Assembly: GCF_001507435.1 (NCBI RefSeq)
Contig: NZ_LMWH01000254.1
Coordinates: 124,001-188,000 of the forward strand
Reading direction: 5' to 3'
DNA length: 64,000 nucleotides
DNA from: Streptomyces sp. NRRL F-5122
GTDB lineage: Bacteria > Actinomycetota > Actinomycetes > Streptomycetales > Streptomycetaceae
Both the position numbers and the translations under genes were made by a program. Under the pieces are notes generated by a model. That model made no database searches and was not told the origin of the DNA. It saw nothing but the letters and a program-made list of their open reading frames with translations. Shown in pieces: positions 1 through 9,732 of this stretch (position 1 is its first letter; each line of letters starts with the position of its first letter).

Positions 1-1469
1 TTGAGCAGCTCGCGCTCGGTCGCGTAGACCGGGTTGCGGAGGGTCAGCGCCGGGCCCGTCGCCGCCGGGCGGGAGGCCGCCTGGTAGGACTGCGGGGCAC
101 GGTGCCCGGCCGGCGCCGGGCCCCGGCCGCCCCGGTCACGCGCCCAACGGGCGAGCTGCGCCACCCGCTTGACCACGAACTGGGTGTCGAGGATGCCGAG
201 CATGCCCGCGAGCTGCACCGCGACCTCGTGCTGGGCACCGCTGTTCTTGATGCGGGCGACGACCGGCGCGGCCTCGTCCAGCGCGGCGGCGCGCCCGGCC
301 GGGGTCTCCAGGTCGTAGCGGCCGAGGATCTGGCGGAGCGCGAACTCGAACAGCGGTGTCCGGGGTTGGACCAGGTCGGCGACCGCGTCGTCGCCCTTGG
401 CCAGACGCAGCTCGCAGGGGTCCATGCCGTCCGGCGCGATCGCGATGTACGTCTCGGCGGCGAACTTCTGGTCGTCCTCGAAGGCGCGCAGGGCGGCCTT
501 CTGGCCGGCCGAGTCACCGTCGAAGGTGAAGATCACCCGTGCCGAGCCGTTGTCCATCAGCAGCCGGCGCAGGATCTTGATGTGATCGCCGCCGAAAGCC
601 GTGCCACAGGTGGCGATGGCCGTGGTGACACCCGCGAGGTGGCAGGCCATGACGTCGGTGTAGCCCTCGACGACGACCGCCCGGCTCGACTTCGCGATCT
701 CCTTCTTCGCCAGGTCGATGCCGTAGAGGACCTGGGACTTCCGGTAGATCGCCGTGTCGGGGGTGTTCAGGTACTTGGGCCCGTTGTCCGCCTCGTACAG
801 CTTCCGCGCGCCGAAGCCGACGACGTCCCCGCCGATGTCGCGGATCGGCCACATCAGCCGACCGCGGAACCGGTCGATGGGGCCGCGCCGGCCCTCCTGG
901 GACAGTCCCGACAGGAGCAGTTCCTTGTCGCTGAAGCCCTTGCCCCGCAGGTAGCGGGTGAGGTGGTCCCAGCCCTGGGGGCTGTAGCCGACGCCGAAGT
1001 GGACCGCTGCGGCCTGGTCGAAGCCGCGCTCGGCCAGGAACGCCCGCCCCGCCTCGGCCTCGGGTCCGGCGTCGAGCTGCTCGGCGTACCACTGGGCGGC
1101 CAGCTGGTGGGCCTCGACGAGCCGGATGCGCTCGCCACGCTGGTGGGTCGGGTTGTACCCGCCCTCCTCGTACCGCAGCGTGATGCCCGCGCGGGCCGCG
1201 AGGCGCTCGACCGCCTCGGAGAAGGAGAGGTGGTCGACCTTCATCACGAACGTGATGGTGTCGCCGCCCTCCTGGCAGCCGAAGCAGTGGAACAGGCCCT
1301 TGCTCGGGCTGACCTGGAAGGACGGGGACTTCTCGTCGTGGAACGGGCACAGGCCCTTGAGGTTGCCGCCGCCGGCGTTGCGCAGCTGGAGGTACTCGGA
1401 CACGACGGCGTCGATCGGGACCGCGTCCCGTACCGCCTTCACGTCCTCGTCGTTGATCCGTCCTGCCAC
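1..1469 (-). CDS. dnaG: DNA primase DnaG (3' end outside window)
   Basis: Makes the RNA primers for lagging-strand DNA synthesis at the replication fork. The visible 489 codons start at a GTG (MAGRINDEDVKAVRDAVPID). The N-terminal CHC2 zinc finger shows C41, H44, C62 and C65 (CPFHDEKSPSF, FHCFGC). The TOPRIM catalytic core carries the EGYTD motif at about 268-272 and a DGDSAG motif further on. After the core the sequence turns into an Arg/Gly/Pro-rich linker, which normally joins the DnaB-helicase-binding domain; that domain lies beyond the left edge. The neighbouring FAD reductase lies upstream on the same strand but is separated by a strong hairpin, so co-transcription is doubtful. Identity is secure; only the C-terminus is unseen. 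Confidence 0.96.
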   Translation of the reverse strand, partial: MAGRINDEDVKAVRDAVPIDAVVSEYLQLRNAGGGNLKGLCPFHDEKSPSFQVSPSKGLFHCFGCQEGGDTITFVMKVDHLSFSEAVERLAARAGITLRYEEGGYNPTHQRGERIRLVEAHQLAAQWYAEQLDAGPEAEAGRAFLAERGFDQAAAVHFGVGYSPQGWDHLTRYLRGKGFSDKELLLSGLSQEGRRGPIDRFRGRLMWPIRDIGGDVVGFGARKLYEADNGPKYLNTPDTAIYRKSQVLYGIDLAKKEIAKSSRAVVVEGYTDVMACHLAGVTTAIATCGTAFGGDHIKILRRLLMDNGSARVIFTFDGDSAGQKAALRAFEDDQKFAAETYIAIAPDGMDPCELRLAKGDDAVADLVQPRTPLFEFALRQILGRYDLETPAGRAAALDEAAPVVARIKNSGAQHEVAVQLAGMLGILDTQFVVKRVAQLARWARDRGGRGPAPAGHRAPQSYQAASRPAATGPALTLRNPVYATERELL

Positions 1470-1512
1470 GAGGTGATTCTACGGGGCAGGACCGACACTC
1501 CTGGGGCGGGAC

Positions 1513-1536
1513 GGCCGGCCCCCGCCGGGGCCGGCC
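1513..1536 (-). terminator. GC-rich hairpin between FAD reductase and dnaG
   Basis: GGCCGGCCCC is followed by a 4-base loop and its exact complement, a 10-bp stem. It sits downstream of the FAD reductase stop and upstream of dnaG, where a terminator is expected. There is no T-tract, as is common in Streptomyces. Confidence 0.55.
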
Positions 1537-1603
1537 CGCCGCACGGCAGACGCGCTGCCCCGGGGGGATCACGGCACGCGGGCCGCGGACGGCGGCCTCC
1601 GGA

Positions 1604-2869
1604 TCACGGGACGAGGCTCTCCAGCGGCACACCCGGGTCCGCCAGGGCCTCCTGGTCCACGACGGACCTCGACCGGATCAGGTCCTGAATTCGCTCTGTG
1701 ACGTCCCACACGTTGACGTTCATCCCCGCCAGCACCCTCCCCTCCTTCAGCCAGAAGGCGATGAAGGTCCGCTTCCCGACGTCGCCCCGGATCACCACCT
1801 CGTCGTACGACCCCGCCGGCGCCCATCCGGAGTACTCCATCCCGAGGTCGTACTGGTCGGAGAAGAAGTAGGGCAGCCGGTCGTACGTGACCTCGCGCCC
1901 GAGCATCGCGCGGGCCGCCGCCGGGCCGCCGTTCAGCGCGTTCGCCCAGTGCTCCACGCGCAGCCGGGTACCGAGGAGGGGGTGGTGGAGGGAGGCGATG
2001 TCGCCGGTGGCGTAGATGTCGGGGTCGGAGGTGCGCAGCTGCTCGTCCACCACCACGCCCCCGCCCTGCGCGCGGTCGGCGATCTCCAGGCCCGCCGCCT
2101 CGGCGAGCCCGATGCGCGGCGCGGCACCGATCGCCGCGAGCACGTCGTGCGCGGGGTGCTCCTCGCCGTCGTCGGTGCGGGCGGCCAGCACCATGCCGTC
2201 CTGGCCGACGATCTCGGTGAGCCGCACACCGAAGCGGAAGCGGACGCCGTGCTCGCGGTGCAGTTCGGCGAAGACGTTGCCCAGCTCGGGGCCGAGAACC
2301 GTGTGCAGCGGGGTCGGCCCGTGTTCGACGACCGTGACCTCGGCGCCGTACTCACGGGCGGCGGCGGCGACCTCCAGACCGATCCAGCCGGCACCCGCGA
2401 TCACGAGATGGCCGTTGTCGCGGCCCAGCGAGGTGAGAACGCCCTTGAGACGCTCGGCGTGGGCGAGACGCCGCAGATGGTGCACGCCGGCGAGGTCCGT
2501 GCCCGGGATGTCGAGGCGCCGGGGCTCGGCACCGGTCGCGAGCAGCAGCTTGTCGTAGTGGACAAGGGTGCCGTCGTCGCCGAAACGGACCGTCTTGGCG
2601 CCGCGATCGATGGCGTCGACGGTCTGGCCGAGATGCAGTTCGACGTCGTTGCGCGCGTACCAGGCGGGCTCGTGGACGAAGACGCTGTCGCGCTCCTCCT
2701 TGCCGAGCAGATACCCCTTGGAGAGGGGCGGCCGCTCATAGGGGTGGTCCCGTTCGTCGCAGATCAGTATCACGCGGCCGGTGAAGCCCTCCGCGCGGAG
2801 TGTCTCGGCCGCCTTCGCACCGGCAAGACCTCCTCCGACGATGACGAATGTCTGATCCGCGTCGACCAC
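1604..2869 (-). CDS. FAD-dependent ferredoxin/rubredoxin-type reductase
   Basis: A 421-residue NAD(P)H-dependent flavoprotein of the pyridine-nucleotide-disulphide oxidoreductase superfamily. The FAD-binding Rossmann motif is at the N-terminus (VIVGGGLAGAKAAETLR). A second nucleotide-binding motif lies mid-protein (VIAGAGWIGLEVAAAAREYG), and the conserved YATGDIA segment follows near residue 300. There is no redox-active CxxxxC pair, so it resembles BphA4/ThcD-type reductases that pass electrons to a ferredoxin or rubredoxin rather than a disulphide reductase. The start is GTG. No ferredoxin or oxygenase gene is adjacent, so the partner cannot be named. An AT-rich stretch just upstream (around 2880-2895) probably holds its promoter. 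Confidence 0.85.
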   Translation of the reverse strand: MVDADQTFVIVGGGLAGAKAAETLRAEGFTGRVILICDERDHPYERPPLSKGYLLGKEERDSVFVHEPAWYARNDVELHLGQTVDAIDRGAKTVRFGDDGTLVHYDKLLLATGAEPRRLDIPGTDLAGVHHLRRLAHAERLKGVLTSLGRDNGHLVIAGAGWIGLEVAAAAREYGAEVTVVEHGPTPLHTVLGPELGNVFAELHREHGVRFRFGVRLTEIVGQDGMVLAARTDDGEEHPAHDVLAAIGAAPRIGLAEAAGLEIADRAQGGGVVVDEQLRTSDPDIYATGDIASLHHPLLGTRLRVEHWANALNGGPAAARAMLGREVTYDRLPYFFSDQYDLGMEYSGWAPAGSYDEVVIRGDVGKRTFIAFWLKEGRVLAGMNVNVWDVTERIQDLIRSRSVVDQEALADPGVPLESLVP

Positions 2870-2934
2870 TTGATGCCTCCTCTTAATGATGTCGCCATAT
2901 GCGAGCGTCCCGCACGCAGCGTGCAGCGGGAAGG

Positions 2935-2960
2935 GGGAGTGGCCCGATCAGGCCACTCCC
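2935..2960 (-). terminator. Hairpin downstream of the dGTPase-like gene
   Basis: GGGAGTGGCC, 6-base loop, GGCCACTCCC: a perfect 10-bp stem just past the dGTPase stop codon and before the FAD reductase promoter region. Position and strength fit an intrinsic terminator. Confidence 0.7.
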
Positions 2961-2973
2961 GATCACGTCCGGC

Positions 2974-4347
2974 TCAGGTCCGCCCCGTCAGCCGCTCGTG
3001 CAGGGACCGCGCCGAGGCATCCGTGAGCGAGGCGATCTGGTCGACGATGACCCTTTTGCGCGCACGGTCGTCGGCCGCCTCCTGGAACAGCGCCCGGAAC
3101 TGCGGATCGAGCCCTTCGGGTGCCCGCTCGGTCAGGGCCGCGGCCAGCTCCGCGACCACGACGCGCTGGTCGGCCCGCAGCCGCTCCTGCTCGGCACGCT
3201 GCATCACGTACAGGTCGGCGACCGCCTTCAGGACCGCGCACTCCGTGCGGGCGTCCGCGGGGACGACGAGCTCGGCGGCGTACCGGGTCAGGCGCCCGCT
3301 GCCGTACGCCGACCGGGTGGCGCCCTCCGCGGCCAGGCAGAAGCGGCCGATGAGCTGACTGGTGGCGTCCTTGAGCCGGGCCTGGGCGACGGCGGATCCG
3401 TCGTAGCCGCTCGGCCACCACTCCTGGCCGAGCAGCCGGTCGAGGGCCTCCGCCAGCTCCTCCGGGTCGGTGTCCGCGGGCACGTACCGCCCCCGGGCGA
3501 CGGCGAAGACGGCCTCGCGCTCGGGGTCGGCGTGCAGACAGCCCGGGTCGATGTGCCCGGCGTGCAGGCCGTCCTCGAAGTCGTGCACCGAATAGGCCAC
3601 GTCGTCGGACCAGTCCATGACCTGGGCCTCGAAGCAGGTGCGGTGGCCCGGGGCACCCTTGCGGACCCAGTCGAAGACGGGGCGGTCGTCCTCGTAGACC
3701 CCGAACTTCCGGGACGTCGGGTCGGTGGGGTGGGCGCCGCGCGGCCACGGGTACTTGGTGGCGGCGTCGAGGGCGGCGCGCGTGAGGTTCAGGCCCACAC
3801 TGACGAAATCGCCGGTGTCCTCGCTCCGTACGAACCGCTTGGGCTCGATGCGGGCGAGCAGGCGCAGGGACTGGGCGTTGCCCTCGAAGCCGCCGCAGTC
3901 CCGCGCGAACTCGTTCAGTGCCTGTTCGCCGTTGTGTCCGAACGGCGGGTGGCCCAGATCGTGGGAGAGGCAGGCGGCCTCGACGAGGTCGGGGTCGCAG
4001 CCGAGGGCGGCGCCCAGCTCACGACCGACCTGGGCGCACTCCAGTGAGTGGGTGAGCCGGGTGCGGGGGCTGGCGTCCCAGGTCTCGACGAGGGTCCCCC
4101 CTGGACGGGCGAGACCGAGGACCTGGGGGATCGTGCCGGGCGTGACGACCTGGGTCTTGCCCGCCAGACGGCGCAGTGCGGCCGAGTGCAGCACCCGCGC
4201 GCGGTCGCGCTGGAAGGCGGTGCGGCCGGGGCGTTTGTCGGGTTCGGGCGCCCAGCGCTCGGCCGCAGCGGAGTCGTACGCCGAGCCGGCCGAGCCGTTC
4301 TCGTACCGCGCGGAGGTCTCGCAGGCCTTCGGTGCAGTGCCGTCCAT
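2974..4347 (-). CDS. dgt: Deoxyguanosinetriphosphate triphosphohydrolase-like protein
   Basis: HD-superfamily hydrolase of 457 residues, usual length for the family. The family cleaves dNTPs to the nucleoside and triphosphate, affecting dNTP pools. The metal-binding HD signature is clear: H100 in [13 protein letters not shown], and H129-D130 in [15 protein letters not shown]. The arginine-rich start of the conserved domain ([21 protein letters not shown]) is also typical. Actinobacteria commonly carry this gene beside dnaG, which agrees with the order here. The substrate range cannot be read from sequence; the family includes enzymes with broader dNTP specificity than the E. coli enzyme. Confidence 0.92.
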   Translation of the reverse strand: MDGTAPKACETSARYENGSAGSAYDSAAAERWAPEPDKRPGRTAFQRDRARVLHSAALRRLAGKTQVVTPGTIPQVLGLARPGGTLVETWDASPRTRLTHSLECAQVGRELGAALGCDPDLVEAACLSHDLGHPPFGHNGEQALNEFARDCGGFEGNAQSLRLLARIEPKRFVRSEDTGDFVSVGLNLTRAALDAATKYPWPRGAHPTDPTSRKFGVYEDDRPVFDWVRKGAPGHRTCFEAQVMDWSDDVAYSVHDFEDGLHAGHIDPGCLHADPEREAVFAVARGRYVPADTDPEELAEALDRLLGQEWWPSGYDGSAVAQARLKDATSQLIGRFCLAAEGATRSAYGSGRLTRYAAELVVPADARTECAVLKAVADLYVMQRAEQERLRADQRVVVAELAAALTERAPEGLDPQFRALFQEAADDRARKRVIVDQIASLTDASARSLHERLTGRT

Positions 4348-4432
4348 GACCCGACAGTAAACGCAGCGGGCGGCGATCGGGATGTGCGCGTCCGTCTCCC
4401 GCCGGGCCGTTTCGCGCCGTGGAGCCGGTCGT

Positions 4433-5335
4433 TCAGGCGGAGGTCAGCGCGTGTTCGGCGGCGGCTTCCGGGGCCGCGAGGGTCTGCGCGTAGCGGTGCA
4501 GGACAAGACGGGCCATCGCCGGATGGGCGCCGAGCGGGGCCGCGGCGATCCACGGGGCGGCCCCGGCGCACTCCGCGGCGAAGCGGCCGGGCGCTGCGAA
4601 GTAGGAGGCGACGGCGATCCGGTGGCGCCCGCGGGCGGTGAGCGCGCGCACTGCGCCGGCGACGGTGGGCGTGGCGGCGGAGGCGTAGGCGGGGACGACC
4701 GGGACGCCGAGGCGTTCGGCGAGCAGCCGAGCGGTGCGCCGGGTGTCGGCGGCGGAGTCGGGGTCGCGGGAGCCGGCGGCCGCGAGCACGACGGCGCTCG
4801 CCCGGAGCTGGGCGTCACTGAGCGTCGTGCGCCAGCCCGCCTCGACCAGCCGGGCGTAGAGGGTCTCCACGAGCAGGGGGTGCGGGCCGAGCGGGGCGGC
4901 CACCCGGGTGTCCGCCCGCGCCGCGGCGGCGGCTTCGGGGATGTCCCGCTTGACGTGGTGACCGCGGCCGAGCAGCAGCGGTACGAGGACGGCGCGGCCG
5001 TCGCCGAGCGAGGCGAGCGTGTCGGGCAGCAGCGGCTCGTTCAGCTCGATGTGGCCGAGGCGCACCGGGAGCAGGGGGCGCAGTTCGCGGACGCGCTCGA
5101 CCAGGGTGCGCACGGTCGCCAGGGCGCGCGGGTCACGGCTGCCGTGCGCCACCAGGACGAGCGCGGGCGGGGCCGGTCGCCGGGTGCCGTCGAGGGACAC
5201 GAGGCCGAGCCGGGTGCCGAGTTGACTGCCGATCCGGTTCATGAGCTGCGCCGCACTGTCGAGGTGTGCGTCACCGGGCGGCAGCCCGCCGGGGCGGGCG
5301 TGGGACTCGTCGCGATAAGGGTTCGACGCCGTCAT
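4433..5335 (-). CDS. CbiX/SirB-type sirohydrochlorin chelatase
   Basis: A 300-residue two-domain chelatase; the family inserts Fe2+ (or Co2+) into sirohydrochlorin. The first domain opens with [19 protein letters not shown], carrying the metal-binding His. A second, diverged copy begins with [21 protein letters not shown], in which that His is replaced by Ala, so only the first half probably binds metal. The ATG start ([16 protein letters not shown]) gives the family's usual length. A downstream role in siroheme supply for the nitrite reductase in this window is plausible. The intergenic region upstream has TTTTC and TTCAC half-sites six bases apart (5392-5407), only a weak GlnR resemblance. 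Confidence 0.85.
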   Translation of the reverse strand: MTASNPYRDESHARPGGLPPGDAHLDSAAQLMNRIGSQLGTRLGLVSLDGTRRPAPPALVLVAHGSRDPRALATVRTLVERVRELRPLLPVRLGHIELNEPLLPDTLASLGDGRAVLVPLLLGRGHHVKRDIPEAAAAARADTRVAAPLGPHPLLVETLYARLVEAGWRTTLSDAQLRASAVVLAAAGSRDPDSAADTRRTARLLAERLGVPVVPAYASAATPTVAGAVRALTARGRHRIAVASYFAAPGRFAAECAGAAPWIAAAPLGAHPAMARLVLHRYAQTLAAPEAAAEHALTSA

Positions 5336-5609
5336 GGAGCGATCCTGCCGGGGGGAGGTTGCCGCCCCGTTGCACGGCCATGACCGGGTTGTTTTCCGGG
5401 GTTTCACAGCACGAAGACGGGTGGTGTGAGGCGGGCCCGGTCGGTTGCGCGCACGCCCCGGAGAGCCACAGGCGCGGGTGCGTCCGCACGACACGACGCG
5501 GGAGGGCGGCGGTTCGCGTGAGGCACGTCTCGCGGTGCGGGCGAACCGGATCACCGTACGCTGCGTCCACACTGGCGACACGGTGAAGCGATCGACCTGG
5601 GGGGGACGC

Positions 5610-6311
5610 GTGCCGATGGGCCTGCCGCGCCTGAGGATCCGCCGGCCGAGGCTGCCGCGTACGCGCGCGGGGCGACGCCGGGCCGTACAGGTTCTTGTCC
5701 TGGTGTGCGTGCTGGCGCTCCTGCCGGCGACGTGGATGTACCTGGCCACGGGCAGCAGGTTGCGCACGACCGCGGACGTGCCGCGCACGGAGGTGGCCGT
5801 CGTCTTCGGCGCCGGTCTCTGGGACGGCGAGCCCTCGCCGTATCTCGCCCATCGGCTGGACGCGGCGGCGCGGCTGTACCGGGCGGGCCGGATCGAGGTC
5901 GTCCTGGTCACGGGCGACAACAGCCGCAAGGACTACGACGAGCCGGGTGCGATGCGCGACTATCTGGCCGGGCACGGTGTGCCGCGTGCCCGGGTCGTGA
6001 CGGACTACGCCGGATTCGACACCTGGGACTCCTGCGTCCGGGCCAAGAAGATCTTCGGTGTGGACCGGGCGGTCCTGATCAGCCAGGGCTTCCACATCCG
6101 GCGCGCGGTGGCCCTGTGCCAGGCGGCGGGCGTGACCTCGTACGGCGTCGGCGTCGACGACAAGCACGACGCGACCTGGTACTACGGCGGCACCCGGGAG
6201 ATCTTCGCGGCGGGCAAGGCCGCCCTCGACGTGCTGTTCCACCCGGGGCCCCGGTTCCTCGGCCCCAGGGAGCACGGCGTCGCCAAGGCACTGGCCGCGG
6301 CGCGGGGCTGA
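5610..6311 (+). CDS. SanA/YdcF-like (DUF218) membrane-anchored protein
   Basis: A 233-residue protein with an Arg-rich N-terminus, one membrane segment (about residues 25-42, VLVLVCVLALLPATWMYLA) and a DUF218 domain outside the membrane. Conserved parts are VVFGAGLWDGEPSP, LVTGDNSRKDYDEP, TWDSCVRAKKIFG and ISQGFHIRRAV. E. coli SanA affects envelope permeability to vancomycin at high temperature; the biochemical activity is unknown. GTG at 5610 and ATG two codons later are both served by the preceding G-rich ribosome site; the choice is not decisive. It is divergent from the chelatase. Confidence 0.85.
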   Translation: MPMGLPRLRIRRPRLPRTRAGRRRAVQVLVLVCVLALLPATWMYLATGSRLRTTADVPRTEVAVVFGAGLWDGEPSPYLAHRLDAAARLYRAGRIEVVLVTGDNSRKDYDEPGAMRDYLAGHGVPRARVVTDYAGFDTWDSCVRAKKIFGVDRAVLISQGFHIRRAVALCQAAGVTSYGVGVDDKHDATWYYGGTREIFAAGKAALDVLFHPGPRFLGPREHGVAKALAAARG

Positions 6312-6390
6312 GACAAGGCCGGTCCGGGACCCGCCGCGCCGGGACCTCACGCCGCCGCACGCCCCGCGGGGAGGTCCCGGCCCCGGCGGT

Positions 6391-6417
6391 GTAACGGCGG
6401 GCGGCGCGGTACGAAAC
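6391..6417 (+). promoter_or_regulatory. Possible GlnR half-sites before nasA
   Basis: GTAAC (6391-6395) and GAAAC (6413-6417) lie exactly 22 bases apart, i.e. two 11-base GlnR periods, but the middle element is CGGCG. GlnR consensus is gTnAC-n6-GaAAC. Weak on its own; the location before nitrate reductase supports it. Confidence 0.3.
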
Positions 6418-6440
6418 ACGGCATCGGCACGCTGGGCGGC

Positions 6441-8618
6441 ATGCGGACCACCTCGACGCCCACCCACTGCCCGTACTGCGCACTTCAGTGCGGGATGAAT
6501 CTGACGCTCCTGCCCGGCGGAGGCGTCGAGGTGACGGAGCGCGCGGACTTCCCCGTGAACCGGGGCGCGTTGTGCGGCAAGGGCAGGACGGCGCCGGCCC
6601 TGCTGTCCCCCGAGGTGCGGCTGACCTCGCCGTTGGTGCGCTCACAGGGCGTGCTCAGGCCGGCCGGCTGGGACGAGGCCCTGGACCGCGTCGCGGAGGG
6701 GCTCTCCAGGACGCGCGCGGAACACGGTCCCGACTCGCTCGGGGTGTTCGGCGGAGGCGGCCTGACGAACGAGAAGGCGTATGCGCTCGGGAAGTTCGCC
6801 CGGGTGGTGCTCGGCACCTCGCAGATCGACTACAACGGGCGGTTCTGCATGTCGTCGGCGGCTGCCGCGAGCGTCCGGGCGTTCGGGCTCGACCGGGGGC
6901 TGCCGTTCCCGCTGGAGGACGTTCCGCGCACCGGCTGCGTGATCCTCGTCGGCTCCAACCTCGCGGAGACGATGCCCCCCGCTCTGCGTCATCTGACGGA
7001 ACTGCGGGAGAACGGCGGCACACTGATCGTCGTCGACCCGCGCCGCACCCGCACGGCCGAGCAGGCCGACCTCCATCTGGCCCCCCGGCCGGGCACGGAT
7101 CTGGCGCTGGCGCTCGGTCTGCTGCACCTCGTCGTCGCCGAGGGCCGCACGGACGAGGCCTACATCCGGGAACGCACCAGCGGCTGGGAGGAGGCGCGGG
7201 CCGCCGCGATGGCGCACTGGCCGGAGTACGTGGAGCGGATCACGGGGGTGCCCGTCCCCCGACTGCGCGAGGCGGTACGGCTGTTCTGCACCCCGAAGAG
7301 CGCGATGGTGCTGACCGCGCGCGGACCCGAGCAGCAGTCCAAGGGCACGGACACCGTGGGCGCCTGGATCGACCTGTGCCTGGCGACCGGCCGCGCGGGG
7401 CGCCCGTACTCCGGCTACGGCTGCCTGACCGGCCAGGGCAACGGGCAGGGCGGCCGCGAACACGGCCAGAAGGCCGACCAGTTGCCCGGCTACCGCAGGC
7501 TGACGGACCCGGCGGCACGCCGGCATGTGGCGGAGGTCTGGGGGGTGGATCCGGACACCCTGCCGGGCCCGGGCCGCAGCGCGTACGAACTCCTCGACGC
7601 GCTGGGCACGGACATCCGTGGCCTGCTGCTGATGGGCTCCAACCCCGTGGTGTCGGCGCCCCGCGCGGCCCATGTCGAGGAGCGGCTGCGCTCGCTGGAC
7701 TTCCTCGCGGTCGCCGACGTGGTCCTCTCGGAGACGGCCCGGCTGGCGGACGTGGTGCTGCCGGTCGCGCAGTGGGCGGAGGAGACGGGCACGACGACCA
7801 GCCTGGAGGGCCGGGTCCTGCTGCGCCGACGTGCGCTGAGCCCGCCGGCCGGGATCCGCAGCGATCTGGAGGTGCTGCACGAACTGGCCGCCCGGCTCGG
7901 CGTGGAGAAGGGCTTTCCCGTGGAGCCGCAGGAGGTCTTCGACGAACTGCGCCGCGCCACGGCGGGCGGCCCGGCGGACTACTCGGGCATCACCTACCGG
8001 AGACTTGCCGAGGAGAACGGCGTGTTCTGGCCGTGCCCGGCGCCGCCCGGTTCACAGGCGGGTGTGTCGCCGGGTGTGCTCACCGACGATCCGCCGCAGG
8101 AGGAGTCACCGTCCGCCGTCCACCCCGGCACGCCTCGTCTGTTCCTCGACCGGTTCGCCACCGGGGACGGGCGGGCACGGTTCGCCGCCGTGTCGTATCG
8201 GGCCTCCGCCGAGGAACCCGACGAGGCCTACCCACTACTGCTGACCACGGGACGGGTCGTCGCCCAGTACCAGTCCGGGGCGCAGACGCGGCGCGTCGAC
8301 GAACTGAACGCCGCCGCGCCCGGCCCGTACGTGGAGATGCACCCGCGGCTGGCCGAGCGGCTCGGCGTGACGGACGGCGAGCCGGTGGCCGCGGTGTCGC
8401 GGCGGGGCCGGGCCGTGGCGCCCGCACGGATCAGCCCAGCCATCCGGCCCGACACCGTGTTCATGCCGTTCCACTGGCCGGGCGAGGGCCGTGCCAACAC
8501 CCTGACGAACCCGGCTCTCGACCCCACCTCCCGCATGCCGGAGTTCAAGGTGTGCGCGGTGAGGCTGGAACGTGTGGGAGGCGCCCCCGAGGACGGCTCA
8601 GGGGCCGGGCGTGTGTGA
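6441..8618 (+). CDS. nasA: Assimilatory nitrate reductase, molybdopterin catalytic subunit
   Basis: Reduces nitrate to nitrite in the cytoplasm using a bis-MGD molybdenum cofactor. The 725-residue protein begins with a [4Fe-4S] motif, CPYCALQCGM followed by CGKG at about residue 47. It continues with molybdopterin oxidoreductase blocks (YNGRFCMSSAAA, GSNLAETMPP, GYGCLTGQGNGQGGREHG, LLLMGSNPVVSAP). The C-terminal dinucleotide-binding domain includes LLLTTGRVVAQYQSGAQTRR and a terminal SRMPEFK block. There is no Tat signal, so it is not a periplasmic formate dehydrogenase or Nap enzyme. No C-terminal BFD-type [2Fe-2S] domain is fused; electrons must come from another protein, perhaps the NirB-like reductase 7 kb downstream. 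Its 3' end overlaps the convergent dioxygenase by 21 bases. Confidence 0.9.
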   Translation: MRTTSTPTHCPYCALQCGMNLTLLPGGGVEVTERADFPVNRGALCGKGRTAPALLSPEVRLTSPLVRSQGVLRPAGWDEALDRVAEGLSRTRAEHGPDSLGVFGGGGLTNEKAYALGKFARVVLGTSQIDYNGRFCMSSAAAASVRAFGLDRGLPFPLEDVPRTGCVILVGSNLAETMPPALRHLTELRENGGTLIVVDPRRTRTAEQADLHLAPRPGTDLALALGLLHLVVAEGRTDEAYIRERTSGWEEARAAAMAHWPEYVERITGVPVPRLREAVRLFCTPKSAMVLTARGPEQQSKGTDTVGAWIDLCLATGRAGRPYSGYGCLTGQGNGQGGREHGQKADQLPGYRRLTDPAARRHVAEVWGVDPDTLPGPGRSAYELLDALGTDIRGLLLMGSNPVVSAPRAAHVEERLRSLDFLAVADVVLSETARLADVVLPVAQWAEETGTTTSLEGRVLLRRRALSPPAGIRSDLEVLHELAARLGVEKGFPVEPQEVFDELRRATAGGPADYSGITYRRLAEENGVFWPCPAPPGSQAGVSPGVLTDDPPQEESPSAVHPGTPRLFLDRFATGDGRARFAAVSYRASAEEPDEAYPLLLTTGRVVAQYQSGAQTRRVDELNAAAPGPYVEMHPRLAERLGVTDGEPVAAVSRRGRAVAPARISPAIRPDTVFMPFHWPGEGRANTLTNPALDPTSRMPEFKVCAVRLERVGGAPEDGSGAGRV

Positions 8619-9542
8619 GGCGCTCGCGGCGCTGTCCGGCGGCGTGCTCGACACCGCTCCCCCGGCAGGGGCGGTCGCCGACGGGGCACCGGGCGTCCCG
8701 GCCGGGGACGGGGAGGCGGGCGGTCGTGAGCTGTCGCCGGTGACTGTCCCGTCGCTCTCGCGTGTGGTGTCGATCCCGACGGTCAGGGTCGCGAGCAGCC
8801 CTGCGTCCACGTTCCCGGTGACGGCCATCAGCCCGTCCCTCGCACCGCCCCCGCGGTACACCTGGTCCCGGGCGAGCCGGACGCGCGTCCCCTTGTGCCG
8901 GGTGTACGGGGACCTCGCGTACACCTCGTCGGCATGGCGGTCGTCGAAGAAGAGCTGCCCGGTCCAGTTGATCCTGCCGCCCTCGTAGGTGCCTGCGGTC
9001 CTCCGGCCGCCGGTGTGCACCCTGACGTCGATGTGGGGGGCGCGCGAGGCGTACCAGCCGGGGAAGACGGTCACGAACTCGGCGACGCCGTCGGCGCCGG
9101 TCTGCTGAAAGCCCCTCAGATACGCCCCTGCCCGCGTGCCGCCGGCCTCCCGGCTCGCGGCGGGCGGCGTGCCGCCGGGTGAGCCGGAGTAGTGGCCCTG
9201 CGCGTCGCAGTGCCAGATCTCGACGGCCGCGCCCGACAGGAGGGCGCAGGCGTGGGGCTCGTCGCGCACGGTCAGCCGCACCGTGAGCGGCACTCCCGGC
9301 CTGCCGTCGGTGATGTCCTTGCGGACGGGCGCTCCGCGGAGGTGGTACGGCCCCGCCGTGGTGCCCGGTGTCAGCACGCACAACTCACCGGCGGAGCCGG
9401 GGCTCGGCGCCTGGCGGGAACCGGGGGCGCGGGAGCCGCGGGTCGGGGAGGAACAGGCGCCGGCCCCGAGTCCCAGGACGGCACCCGCGGCGCCGCCGCC
9501 CAGCGCGAGCACCCGCCGCCGGGAGATGTCCCTGTCGGTCAT
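8598..9542 (-). CDS. Secreted intradiol-dioxygenase-family protein, altered iron site
   Basis: A 314-residue exported protein. The N-terminus is a Tat signal (ISRRRVLALGGGAAG) ending in a weak lipobox before ACSS. The body matches secreted intradiol ring-cleavage dioxygenases: TPGTTAGPYHLRG, AVEIWHCDAQGHYSG and FPGWYASRAPHIDVRVH. In active enzymes ferric iron is held by two Tyr and two His, the latter in an HIH-type motif. Here the second His is Asp (CAC ATC GAC read on the coding strand), while both Tyr and the first His are present. The C-terminus is a low-complexity Ser/Pro/Ala tail of about 60 residues, probably a cell-wall spacer. It may still bind metal, or be a binding protein rather than an enzyme. 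The start ATG is chosen because it leads directly into the Tat motif. Confidence 0.82.
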   Translation of the reverse strand: MTDRDISRRRVLALGGGAAGAVLGLGAGACSSPTRGSRAPGSRQAPSPGSAGELCVLTPGTTAGPYHLRGAPVRKDITDGRPGVPLTVRLTVRDEPHACALLSGAAVEIWHCDAQGHYSGSPGGTPPAASREAGGTRAGAYLRGFQQTGADGVAEFVTVFPGWYASRAPHIDVRVHTGGRRTAGTYEGGRINWTGQLFFDDRHADEVYARSPYTRHKGTRVRLARDQVYRGGGARDGLMAVTGNVDAGLLATLTVGIDTTRESDGTVTGDSSRPPASPSPAGTPGAPSATAPAGGAVSSTPPDSAASASHTPGP

Positions 9543-9732
9543 GGCCGGGACCCTAGGACGCACGGCTCTGCGGTGGGAGGGGAATCACGGCCCGGTCGCC
9601 CGCACGAGCGACCCCGCTGCCCGGGCGGCCACGTCCGCCCCGGGACACCGTGCCGCCGGTGTCGATCCATCGGGGACCGGGACGGGCGCCTCCCGGCGGC
9701 TCCTCCTCCGCGGGGGCCTTTCGGCCGCCGTC

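Noticed and set aside
102..1688. A 528-codon open frame on the plus strand opposite dnaG
   Set aside because: Mirror image of dnaG, whose CHC2 and TOPRIM motifs are clear; the plus-strand product is low-complexity Val/Asp/Arg-rich, typical of high-GC shadows.
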